Below are positions 6,913 through 13,489 of a DNA stretch of 19,300 bases, in pieces. How positions within the stretch are numbered: the first letter of the stretch is position 1; each line of letters starts with the position of its first letter. The notes under the pieces are model-generated. The model was not told the DNA's origin. It made no database searches and saw nothing but the letters and a program-made list of their open reading frames with translations. The position numbers and the translations under genes are program-made. Origin of the DNA: an uncultured Ruminococcus sp. (lineage in GTDB: Bacteria; Bacillota; Clostridia; Oscillospirales; Acutalibacteraceae); assembly GCA_902773045.1 (NCBI GenBank), contig CACYDE010000131.1, positions 1 through 19,300 on the forward strand, read 5' to 3'.

Positions 6913-7896
6913 ATGAAAAAGAAAGTTTTGATAATCCTGTCTTCACTTCTTGTTCTTTCATGTTTTTCATCGTGCAAAGATAAAGAGGAAGTCAAGGACG
7001 AAAATGTTTCTATGATTAATTTTACGGATACAGGCGACAGTTCAAATACGGTCAGCAGTAAGAAAAACGATTCTGAACACGTTTCTTCCGATTCCGAGAA
7101 TGTCGTGACCTCACGTGAAGCCGAAGATACGGATCAGGATCCTGATTCGGAGAAGAAACCGACCCGATCCGGAAAAGAGCAGTCTTCGGTGAGCTCTTCA
7201 GGAAAGAAAAATACGGTGAGTTCGGTCAGTTCTGTTTCCGATGAATCTGAAAATAACGGAGATTACCAGGACGAGGATGTGAACACCTCTCATTCCAACG
7301 ATAATAACAAAGAGAGAGTGGAAAGCCGCTTTGAGGACGATCAGAGCGATTCCGAAGAAGTCGGAGTTTCCGAAACGGACTCCGAGAAAAGTGATTCCGA
7401 AACGGAAGATACCGATTCGGAAACGGAAAACACCGACAGCCAGACTCAGAGTGAGGAACCCGTTGAATACGGAGAATTCACGGAGGATGATATTTCCTTT
7501 GTCTTTAACGGATTCAGAATTACCCCCGGCGACGATCTTGAATCCGTAACGGAAATCCTCGGAACTCCCGAGAGAATTGATGACGAGGAAAACTCAAATT
7601 ACAAAACTTATAATTACAACGGATTCTGGGTGAGATTCGCCCGCAAAGAGGATTCGGAAATATTCACGGTTGATGAGATTCAGATCTATTCGGACGAAAT
7701 AGAAACGGAAAAAGGACTGAGAGTTTTCATGACCGTTGACGATGCGAGAAAGCTTTACGGAAAATGCAGTAACGCTGTAAATTCCGAATATCGTTTTTAT
7801 ATCGGCAATAAATATATGTATATCTATGCGCCAAACGGTATTGTTGCAAATATCGGATACGGTATTGATTACAGTGTTGCGGAAGACAATGATTAA
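6913..7896 (+). CDS. Putative lipoprotein with acidic Ser-rich linker
   Basis: Predicted surface lipoprotein of 327 residues, specific function unknown. The signal peptide MKKKVLIILSSLLVLSCFSSC offers Cys 17 (VLSC) or Cys 21 (FSSC) as the lipidated residue. Residues 22 to about 184 are low complexity and rich in S, D, E and T, including imperfect tandem units such as DSETEDTDSETENTDSQT; this is probably an extended spacer through the cell wall. The C-terminal domain (about 185-327) carries two related motifs, ITPGDDLESVTEILGTPERI and FMTVDDARKLYGK. They resemble the repeat unit of SmpA/BLIP-like small binding domains. ATG 6913 is chosen because AAAGG at 6901-6905 is seven bases upstream and the signal peptide starts there; an in-frame ATG at 6823 would spoil it. 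The 14-nt gap to the peroxiredoxin indicates one operon. Confidence 0.75.
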   Translation: MKKKVLIILSSLLVLSCFSSCKDKEEVKDENVSMINFTDTGDSSNTVSSKKNDSEHVSSDSENVVTSREAEDTDQDPDSEKKPTRSGKEQSSVSSSGKKNTVSSVSSVSDESENNGDYQDEDVNTSHSNDNNKERVESRFEDDQSDSEEVGVSETDSEKSDSETEDTDSETENTDSQTQSEEPVEYGEFTEDDISFVFNGFRITPGDDLESVTEILGTPERIDDEENSNYKTYNYNGFWVRFARKEDSEIFTVDEIQIYSDEIETEKGLRVFMTVDDARKLYGKCSNAVNSEYRFYIGNKYMYIYAPNGIVANIGYGIDYSVAEDND

Positions 7897-7910
7897 AGGC
7901 GGTGTGAAAA

Positions 7911-8366
7911 ATGCTTGACGCAGGAATAAAAGCTCCCTCTTTCAGCCTTCCCGATAAAGACGGAGTGATCCATACATTGGAGGAATATAAGGGTAAAAAG
8001 GTTGTTTTGTACTTTTACTCACGTGACAACACATCGGGCTGTACTAAGCAGGCCTGCGGTTTCGGAGAGCTTTATCCTCAATTTCTCGAAAAGAATGCGG
8101 TGGTTATAGGAATCAGCAAGGACAGCGCCGCGTCTCATCTGAAATTTTCGGAGAAATATTCGCTTCCATTCACTCTCCTTTCCGATACGGAACTTGAAGC
8201 AATAAAAGCATACGATGTCTGGCAGGAAAAAAAGATGTACGGAAAAGTAAGCATGGGCGTCGTTCGGACGACCTATCTGATAAATGAAGACGGAGAGATC
8301 GAAAAGGTTTTCAAAAAAGTGAAAGCTGCGGAGAATCCCGAACAAATGCTGAAGGCGCTGGATTAA
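7911..8366 (+). CDS. bcp: Thioredoxin-dependent peroxiredoxin, Bcp/PrxQ type
   Basis: Reduces hydrogen peroxide and organic hydroperoxides in the cytoplasm, using thioredoxin-like donors. The 151-residue protein has the family's usual length and fold. It begins with LDAGIKAPSFSLPDKDG. The active site YSRDNTSGCTKQAC puts the peroxidatic cysteine at 44 and the PrxQ-type resolving cysteine five residues on at 49. The downstream segment VVIGISKDSAASHLKFSEKY is typical of Bcp. The ribosome site AAAGGCGGTG (7895-7904) overlaps the lipoprotein stop and is six bases from the ATG. yaaA follows after one base, so the two are probably coupled and serve the same stress response. Confidence 0.93.
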   Translation: MLDAGIKAPSFSLPDKDGVIHTLEEYKGKKVVLYFYSRDNTSGCTKQACGFGELYPQFLEKNAVVIGISKDSAASHLKFSEKYSLPFTLLSDTELEAIKAYDVWQEKKMYGKVSMGVVRTTYLINEDGEIEKVFKKVKAAENPEQMLKALD

Positions 8367-8367
8367 T

Positions 8368-9117
8368 ATGAGAGTGATTATTTCTCCCGCGAAGAATATG
8401 AGAGTTGAAAATGACTTTTTCGGCGCCGAGAAGCTTCCTGTTTTCATTGAAAATGCAAAGGAAATATGCAGTGTTATCCGAAATTTGTCCTATGAAGAAA
8501 CAAAGGCTCTTTGGAAATGTAACGATAAGATCGCTATGCTTAATTTCAAACGGTTTGCTGATATGGATCTTGAAAAGAATCTCTCTCCGGCAATAATGGC
8601 TTATGACGGCCTGCAATATATGAAAATGAAGCCGAGTGTGTTTTCTTTGGACGCACTCGATTTTATTGTTGATCGGGTTTGCATTTTGTCCGCTTTTTAC
8701 GGTGTTTTGTTCCCTTTCGACGGAATTGTTCCTTATAGGCTTGAAATGGCGGCGGATCTTGCTGTTTCGGGGAAAAAGGATCTCTATGATTACTGGGGAG
8801 ATAAGATCTATAACGCCGTAACAGACGAAAAAGACCGAACAATAGTCAATCTTGCGTCAAAAGAGTACTCCAAAGCTGTCGAAAAACACCTCAAACATGG
8901 CGACAGGTTCATTACATGCGGCTTTGGAACTGTAGAAAACGGGAAATTAAAGCAAAAAGCCGCGGTTGCTAAGATGGCAAGAGGCGAAATGGTCAGATTT
9001 ATAGCCGAAAATCAAATAAATGACCCTGAAAAGCTGAAAAACTTTGACGAAATGGGATTTTCTTTTGATATTTCCCATTCTACCGATAGTTTCTACTGTT
9101 TTAGCGATAATTCCTGA
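8368..9117 (+). CDS. yaaA: Peroxide stress protein YaaA (UPF0246)
   Basis: YaaA limits iron-driven oxidative damage during peroxide stress in Escherichia coli, and the family has been linked to DNA binding; the exact activity in Firmicutes is not settled. The 249-residue protein has the expected length. It shows the N-terminal hallmark MRVIISPAKNM and the internal YDGLQY, YGVLFPFDGIVPYRLEM and GFGTVENGKLKQKAAVAKMARGE regions (the last quoted in part) with its conserved basic residues. It begins one base after the peroxiredoxin stop. This is a functionally coherent pair, since both proteins act against peroxide. A strong terminator follows. Confidence 0.92.
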   Translation: MRVIISPAKNMRVENDFFGAEKLPVFIENAKEICSVIRNLSYEETKALWKCNDKIAMLNFKRFADMDLEKNLSPAIMAYDGLQYMKMKPSVFSLDALDFIVDRVCILSAFYGVLFPFDGIVPYRLEMAADLAVSGKKDLYDYWGDKIYNAVTDEKDRTIVNLASKEYSKAVEKHLKHGDRFITCGFGTVENGKLKQKAAVAKMARGEMVRFIAENQINDPEKLKNFDEMGFSFDISHSTDSFYCFSDNS

Positions 9118-9151
9118 AACAATTGGGAAGATGTATTTTTATTAGTCCAAT

Positions 9152-9195
9152 ACGGGCTTATCTGAGATTTTTTCTTGGATAAGCCCGTTTTTTTA
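9152..9195 (+). terminator. Strong terminator after yaaA
   Basis: ACGGGCTTATC at 9152-9162 pairs perfectly with GATAAGCCCGT at 9178-9188 (11 bp, 15-nt loop). A run of seven T residues follows from 9188. Confidence 0.92.
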
Positions 9196-9456
9196 TTCTT
9201 TTCAGAAATATTTGTTAATATATCTATAAATTTATTGTTTTATTAACGAATAAATTTATAGTAAAATTAAATGATTTTAGCCTAATGACAAATAAAATGT
9301 ATATTTATTTGCTTTATTGTACATAATGACGAAGATGATGTTTTATATTTCATAAGAATGCATTGTTGATCGGGTCTTGCCGACATCAAACCTGCTGACC
9401 GAGTTTATTACGAAAAATTTATGGTTTTGCACTTTTAATGTAACAACCGATTGAAT
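9196..9456. other. AT-rich convergent intergenic region with two hairpins
   Basis: No gene is visible between the yaaA and pyrI terminators. Two AT-only-stem inverted repeats are present. One is an 11-bp perfect repeat (CTATAAATTTA at 9224-9234 with 9251-9261, 16-nt loop). The other is an 8-bp perfect repeat (CAAATAAA at 9289-9296 with 9304-9311, 7-nt loop). Neither has the composition of a terminator. Plus-strand frames here have no ribosome site. Confidence 0.5.
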
Positions 9457-9491
9457 CAAAAAAGCAGGATCAGATATTTCCGATCCTGCTT
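9457..9491 (-). terminator. Terminator of pyrEBI
   Basis: Inverted repeat AAGCAGGATC at 9462-9471 with GATCCTGCTT at 9482-9491 (10 bp perfect, 10-nt loop). Read on the minus strand it is followed by a T-run, the complement of 9458-9463. It lies 16 bases beyond the pyrI stop. Confidence 0.9.
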
Positions 9492-9507
9492 AATAGAATG
9501 TTATATT

Positions 9508-9924
9508 TTATTTTGCTTTGCTTTCACAGTAGATACAGCGGTATATCCTGTTTTCTCTGTCGGTAAGCTTAAAAATATGAGTCAGCTCCTGTTCGTCCTG
9601 AGAAATACAGCGTGGATTTTTGCATTTTATTACTCCTACTAATCTTTCCGGAAGCTGAGGCTTGAATTTGCTTACGATCTTTCCGTCCTTGATAGTGTTG
9701 ACCGAAACGCCCGGGTCGAGATATCCCAAAACGTCAAAATCAATGTCAATGAGATTGTCGATCTTGATGATGTCCTTTTTTCCGTTTTTTGAACTTGGAG
9801 CATTTTTTATGATCGCGACGGAGCATGTGAGCTTGTCAAGATTTAAAAAACGATAGAGTGTCATGCTCATACCGGAGGTTATATGGTCGATGACGATACC
9901 GTTGTTAATAGAATCAATTACCAT
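9508..9924 (-). CDS. pyrI: Aspartate carbamoyltransferase regulatory subunit
   Basis: Regulatory chain that binds nucleotides and joins catalytic trimers of aspartate carbamoyltransferase. The 138-residue protein starts with INNGIVIDHITSGM and carries the nucleotide-binding N-terminal domain. The C-terminal zinc domain has its four cysteines at 101, 106, 130 and 133 (CKNPRC and CIYC). It is slightly shorter than the Escherichia coli chain (about 153 residues). Its ATG follows the pyrB stop TAA with no gap; GGGGTGG near the end of pyrB serves as ribosome site. PyrI next to PyrB implies a feedback-controlled holoenzyme rather than the unregulated trimer of Bacillus subtilis. Confidence 0.96.
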   Translation of the reverse strand: MVIDSINNGIVIDHITSGMSMTLYRFLNLDKLTCSVAIIKNAPSSKNGKKDIIKIDNLIDIDFDVLGYLDPGVSVNTIKDGKIVSKFKPQLPERLVGVIKCKNPRCISQDEQELTHIFKLTDRENRIYRCIYCESKAK

Positions 9925-10839
9925 TTATTCCACCCCCAAAAGTTTAAGGATAAGAGCCATACGAATATACTTTCCGTTGAGAACCTGCTTAAAGTAGCAT
10001 GCTCTCGGGTCCTTGTCGACAGCAACCGAGATCTCATTAACTCGCGGGAGCGGGTGCATTATACACAAATCGGATTTTGCCGTTTCAAGCTTGTCGGGAG
10101 TTAAAATATAACTGTCTTTAAGTCTGATGTAATCCTGTTCGTTGAAGAATCTTTCACGCTGAACTCTCGTCATGTAGAGAATATCAAGCTCGGGCATAGA
10201 CTTCAGAAGATCGGTCGTCACCTCATAGGGAATTTCGTTTTTGATAAGAACATTATTCATCACGTAATCGGGAAGTCTGAGTTCATCGGGGGAGATGAGG
10301 ACGAATTTTATTCCCGAATAACGTGACAGCGCATTGATGAGCGAATGAACTGTTCTTCCGAATTTAAGGTCGCCGCAAAGTCCGACAGTGAGATCGTTGA
10401 ATCTTCCTTTTTCACGATATATCGTCAAGAGATCGGCGAGAGTCTGGGTGGGGTGGTTGTGACCTCCGTCACCCGCGTTGATGATCGGAATATCGGTCGC
10501 CATTGAAGCGACCATCGGCGCGCCTTCCTTTGGGTGGCGCATCGCGATAATATCCGCGTAGCATGAAACCGTTCTGACTGTGTCCGAAACGCTTTCGCCT
10601 TTTGCGGCTGAGGAGTTGTTTGCGGCTGAAAACCCGATAACGTTTCCTCCGAGTTCATACATAGCCGCTTCAAAGCTCAGACGCGTTCTTGTTGACGGCT
10701 CAAAGAAAAGAGTTGCAAGCTTTTTTCTTTTGCACTTTTCGGCGTAGTTGTCGGGGTTTGCGATTATATCGCATGCCACGGAGATGAGTTCTTCGATATC
10801 CTTCGTGGAAAGATCGAGAATGTCAATGACGCTGCTCAT
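9925..10839 (-). CDS. pyrB: Aspartate carbamoyltransferase catalytic subunit
   Basis: Transfers the carbamoyl group from carbamoyl phosphate to aspartate, the committed step of UMP synthesis. The 304-residue protein has the full set of motifs: the carbamoyl-phosphate site STRTR at 49-53 within FFEPSTRTR, HPTQ at 129-132, and HPLPR at 262-266. The aspartate-binding DEL/YMTRVQRERF region lies between. The start overlaps the pyrE stop by one base (TAATG), and pyrI follows without a gap, so the three genes are translationally coupled. Its substrate comes from the carB product encoded further right. Confidence 0.98.
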   Translation of the reverse strand: MSSVIDILDLSTKDIEELISVACDIIANPDNYAEKCKRKKLATLFFEPSTRTRLSFEAAMYELGGNVIGFSAANNSSAAKGESVSDTVRTVSCYADIIAMRHPKEGAPMVASMATDIPIINAGDGGHNHPTQTLADLLTIYREKGRFNDLTVGLCGDLKFGRTVHSLINALSRYSGIKFVLISPDELRLPDYVMNNVLIKNEIPYEVTTDLLKSMPELDILYMTRVQRERFFNEQDYIRLKDSYILTPDKLETAKSDLCIMHPLPRVNEISVAVDKDPRACYFKQVLNGKYIRMALILKLLGVE

Positions 10840-11474
10840 TATGCTTCACCTATCCAGCTTTCGTCGGAGGGATTGTTGCGGAATTTAATGAGCTTTTCCT
10901 TGTCTTCGGGTTTGATGTAACCTTGATCGGCTGCAACTTCTGCGATAACATCGAGATTTGTAAGGCTGATATTTTTTACGCCTGCTTCCTCAAGACGGTC
11001 GATACCCTTTTTCATTCCGTAGGTGAATATACTTGCGATTCCGAGAACCTCTGCTCCTGCGTCACGAAGCGCGTTGACAACTTCAATTACGCTGCCGCCC
11101 GTTGAGATCAGATCTTCGATAACAACGACCTTCTGACCTTTTTCAAGTTTTCCTTCGATCTGGTTTCCTCGTCCGTGATCTTTTGCGCCGGAACGAACGT
11201 AACCCATAGGAAGATTGAGGATAGTTGCGGTGATCGCCGCATGTGCTATCCCGGCGGTACTCGTTCCCATGAGAACTTCGCATTCGGGGTAATTTTCCTC
11301 AACAACTCTTGCGAGAGCGTTCTCAATGTCATCTCTTACGCGCGGTGCGGAGAGGGTGAGTCTGTTGTCGCAGTAGATAGGGCTTTTTATGCCGCTTGCC
11401 CAAGTGAACGGCTCCTGCGGTCTTAAAAATACCGCGTTTATAGACAATAGATCTTTAGCGATTAATTTTTCCAT
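10839..11474 (-). CDS. pyrE: Orotate phosphoribosyltransferase
   Basis: Joins orotate to PRPP to give OMP, the step before PyrF. The 211-residue protein carries the PRPP-binding motif VVVIEDLISTGGS at residues 116-128. It also has the flexible-loop region RSGAKDHGRGNQIEG and the N-terminal FTWASGIKSPIYCDNR typical of the bacterial family. ATG at 11474 is chosen; a longer in-frame TTG at 11495 would place the ribosome site AAGGAG (complement of 11485-11490) inside the coding region. The gene ends one base into pyrB. A consensus promoter near 11600 and a hairpin-forming leader of about 120 nt precede it, so pyrEBI is probably transcribed separately from pyrKDF. Confidence 0.97.
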   Translation of the reverse strand: MEKLIAKDLLSINAVFLRPQEPFTWASGIKSPIYCDNRLTLSAPRVRDDIENALARVVEENYPECEVLMGTSTAGIAHAAITATILNLPMGYVRSGAKDHGRGNQIEGKLEKGQKVVVIEDLISTGGSVIEVVNALRDAGAEVLGIASIFTYGMKKGIDRLEEAGVKNISLTNLDVIAEVAADQGYIKPEDKEKLIKFRNNPSDESWIGEA

Positions 11475-11504
11475 TTTAATCAATCTCCTTTTCAATTTCT
11501 TTAT

Positions 11505-11590
11505 ATAGCCGATCGTAAAAAAAACTCTTTTAATGCAGTTTGAGAAATTACTTGTTTTATAATTGTCTCTGCAATTTTACGATCGCCTAT
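11505..11590 (-). repeat. Hairpin repeat element forming the pyrE leader
   Basis: The outer arms at 11505-11520 and 11575-11590 are inverted repeats agreeing at 15 of 16 positions and centred on CGATCG. An inner imperfect stem pairs 11534-11550 with 11560-11573. On the minus strand it begins GGCGATCGTAAAATTGCAGAG and ends with eight T residues before ACGATCGGCTA. The same two ends, in diverged form, bracket 12629-12786. Almost the whole predicted pyrE leader is this element. It may form a very long hairpin in the mRNA. The stretch before the T8 run forms only a weak stem (AAACT with AGTTT), so termination there is uncertain. Confidence 0.65.
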
Positions 11591-11601
11591 CTTTATAAAA
11601 T

Positions 11602-11630
11602 ATTATAACAGTTGTCAAAGCTTAGGTCAA
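11602..11630 (-). promoter_or_regulatory. Sigma-A promoter of pyrEBI
   Basis: On the minus strand TTGACC (complement of 11625-11630), a 17-base spacer and a perfect TATAAT (complement of 11602-11607). Transcription would start near 11595, right at the edge of the repeat element. Confidence 0.85.
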
Positions 11631-11790
11631 GTATTTGGAAAGTTTTGAGTAAATTTAAGGAAATTCATTACAGGGATAGTGTCGAAGTATGGTGATTAAA
11701 GGAACGTCTCATACTAATATTCAATTAAAATCTTTTAAAGTGTTTTATTGAATTTTAGTATCAATGTTGTTAGTTTTTGAAATTGCTCAA
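11631..11790. other. Spacer between hydrolase terminator and pyrE promoter
   Basis: AT-rich sequence with no frame that has a ribosome site and no strong structure. Together with the promoter and leader it makes up the 365-nt gap between the hydrolase and pyrE. Confidence 0.4.
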
Positions 11791-11824
11791 ATAAATAAAG
11801 GCGAGCCGGTCATAGGTTCGCCTT
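11791..11824 (-). terminator. Terminator of the alpha/beta hydrolase gene
   Basis: The 10-bp stem is 11798-11807 with 11815-11824 (one mismatch) around a 7-nt loop. On the minus strand it is followed by TTTATTTATTT. It lies 16 bases past the hydrolase stop and isolates this gene from pyrE. Confidence 0.8.
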
Positions 11825-11839
11825 TTGTTTATGCGTATA

Positions 11840-12598
11840 TCAGCGCTTGCTTATAAAAGATGTTACGGCTTCCAGCCATTCCTCCGGTTTATAGATCGCA
11901 AGCTCGGCATGTTTATATCCGTCGAAGCTTTTTACTGCCATATCCGGAAAATGTTTTTTCATCAGCCGAGCGGTCTTCACGGAATACACTTCATTTCCTT
12001 TGGTTCCGTGCAAAAACAAGATCCCGGTATTGTTTTTATTGACGCAGGGAACAAATTTGCTTGCACATACGGAGTGTATCATATTTTCAACGGTTTTATC
12101 GCTCATGGTATCTGCGATTTTTAAATAACTTGAAAGATATTTTTCCGGCAAAAAATCCTTTTTAAAGTTTTCAAGCGTCTTTTTATCCCTCTTTTTTGAT
12201 TTGTGAATAATGCTCTTATATGCATTTGACATTACTTTCTCGGAAAGTAATGAATTTTTAATAAGAGGAGCGCCATCTAAAACAAGGAAGTCAATATCCA
12301 AATTACTTCTTTCAAAAATTTTAAATGCAATGACTCCTCCCATAGACAAACCGCATAGTGTAAAAACTTTTCCGTTAAGTTCTTTGATGACGTAAGATTC
12401 TATCTGTTCTGCTTCGTTTTCCACAGAAATATATTCGCTCGCGCTATCTTCTATATGCCCGTCCAGAGCAGGAACAACAACATAAAATTTTTCTTTTAAA
12501 ACATCTATTTGTTTTTCCCAGATCTGCCACGGAGTCAGAACACCGTGGATAAGAATGACGGTTTTGTTGTTTTTGTTTCCAAACGTATGAAATTTCAT
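11840..12598 (-). CDS. Alpha/beta hydrolase, substrate unknown
   Basis: Probable esterase- or lipase-like serine hydrolase of 252 residues. It has the oxyanion-loop motif LIHGV (residues 16-20). The nucleophile elbow GLSMGG has Ser 85, and the likely catalytic His is at 230 (GYKHAEL). Where the family usually has an acidic residue after the late strand LFLHG, the sequence reads TKGNEV, so Glu 203 may replace the common Asp. A cap region rich in Lys (residues 115-160) lies between. AGGAG precedes the ATG at 12598. It is unrelated by sequence to pyrimidine enzymes, yet sits among them, with its own terminator and related repeat elements on both sides. This suggests a later insertion. I cannot assign a substrate. 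Confidence 0.85.
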   Translation of the reverse strand: MKFHTFGNKNNKTVILIHGVLTPWQIWEKQIDVLKEKFYVVVPALDGHIEDSASEYISVENEAEQIESYVIKELNGKVFTLCGLSMGGVIAFKIFERSNLDIDFLVLDGAPLIKNSLLSEKVMSNAYKSIIHKSKKRDKKTLENFKKDFLPEKYLSSYLKIADTMSDKTVENMIHSVCASKFVPCVNKNNTGILFLHGTKGNEVYSVKTARLMKKHFPDMAVKSFDGYKHAELAIYKPEEWLEAVTSFISKR

Positions 12599-12628
12599 TT
12601 TTGATCTCCTATGAACTTCGGTATATTA

Positions 12629-12786
12629 ACCGATCGTGAAATAAAAAAATATTAATGCGGTGTTGCCTTAGTTTCATTTCCATCCGTCTTTTTCGACTTT
12701 ACAGCTGCGAAAATAACTTTTTTACTGAAGGACAGAGGATTTGTGCTGTCTGCGGAGCACAAATCCTCTGCAATTTTACAATAATT
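12629..12786 (-). repeat. Diverged repeat element upstream of the hydrolase
   Basis: On the minus strand this element starts with GTAAAATTGCAGAG, shared exactly with the pyrE leader element. It ends with GCATTAATATTTTTTT and ACGATCGGTTAATAT, close to that element's other end. Between the ends is a perfect 15-bp hairpin (12733-12747 with 12756-12770, 8-nt loop). It also holds TAAGGCAACACCGCA (complement of 12656-12670), identical to the arm of the repeat at 4245-4333. It appears to be a composite or longer member of the same family. It fills the gap between the HAD phosphatase and the hydrolase. Exact borders are uncertain. Confidence 0.6.
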
Positions 12787-12832
12787 CCATTCCGGTAGAT
12801 GATTTAAAACGTAATGTCTTAAAGGATAAAGC

Positions 12833-13483
12833 TTACTCTATCAAAAATTTCTCCAGATTTGAAACTGTGTCTATTATATAGTCTGCTTTGTACTCTTTGA
12901 ATTCGGCTTCGTTTCCGTAGCCGAAAAGAATCGCGATACATTCCAGTCCGACGTTATGAGCGCCGATGATATCATGCTTTCTGTCACCGACCATTACGGC
13001 TTCGTGAAGATCGGTGATCCCGGCTTCTTTAAGCGCGTATTTCAGAACGTCGGTTTTGGTATTTCGCTCGGCGTCAAGAGTGCTTCCTGCGGCTAAATCA
13101 AAATATTTTGAAATGCCGCAGTGCTCGAGTATTCTCTTAGCGTAAACCTCGGGTTTGGAGGTTGCGAGAATAACGGTTTTTCCGTTTTCTTTAAGAGTTT
13201 TCACAAGCTTTTCGATGCCATCAAAAATTTTTGTTTCGTATATGCCTGTGTCCGTATAGTATTCTCGGTAATATTGTATACCCTTTCCGATTGTTTCCTC
13301 GTCAAAGCCATAAAAATCCCTGAACGATTCAGAAAGAGGAGGCCCTATGAACTTCATCAGCGTGCTTTTGTCCTCTACAGGGTATCCGAGTTTTTCAAGA
13401 GCGTAAGCCACGGAATTTATTACACCCTCCGCAGAATCCGCAACGGTTCCGTCAAGGTCGAGTAATATGTATTTATAACTCAT
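12833..13483 (-). CDS. HAD-family hydrolase, phosphoglycolate phosphatase-like
   Basis: Small-molecule phosphatase of the haloacid dehalogenase superfamily, 216 residues. Motif I is LLDLDGTVADS with catalytic Asp 9 and Asp 11. Motif II is ILATSKPEV with the conserved Ser/Thr. Motifs III and IV lie in AVMVGDRKHDIIGAHNVG with the Asp pair. A helical cap domain (about residues 16-85, subclass I) sits between motifs I and II. It begins six bases after the pyrF stop behind a weak AAGG site, so it is probably cotranslated with pyrKDF. The position suggests action on a nucleotide or on a side product of the pathway, for example a pyrimidine nucleotidase. That is inference; related proteins act on phosphoglycolate, pyrophosphate or various sugar phosphates. 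Confidence 0.88.
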   Translation of the reverse strand: MSYKYILLDLDGTVADSAEGVINSVAYALEKLGYPVEDKSTLMKFIGPPLSESFRDFYGFDEETIGKGIQYYREYYTDTGIYETKIFDGIEKLVKTLKENGKTVILATSKPEVYAKRILEHCGISKYFDLAAGSTLDAERNTKTDVLKYALKEAGITDLHEAVMVGDRKHDIIGAHNVGLECIAILFGYGNEAEFKEYKADYIIDTVSNLEKFLIE

Positions 13484-13489
13484 AATGCC

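Noticed and set aside
7040..7460. Frameshift or pseudogene in the low-complexity part of the lipoprotein gene
   Set aside because: The frame stays open through a typical spacer and into a coherent C-terminal domain.
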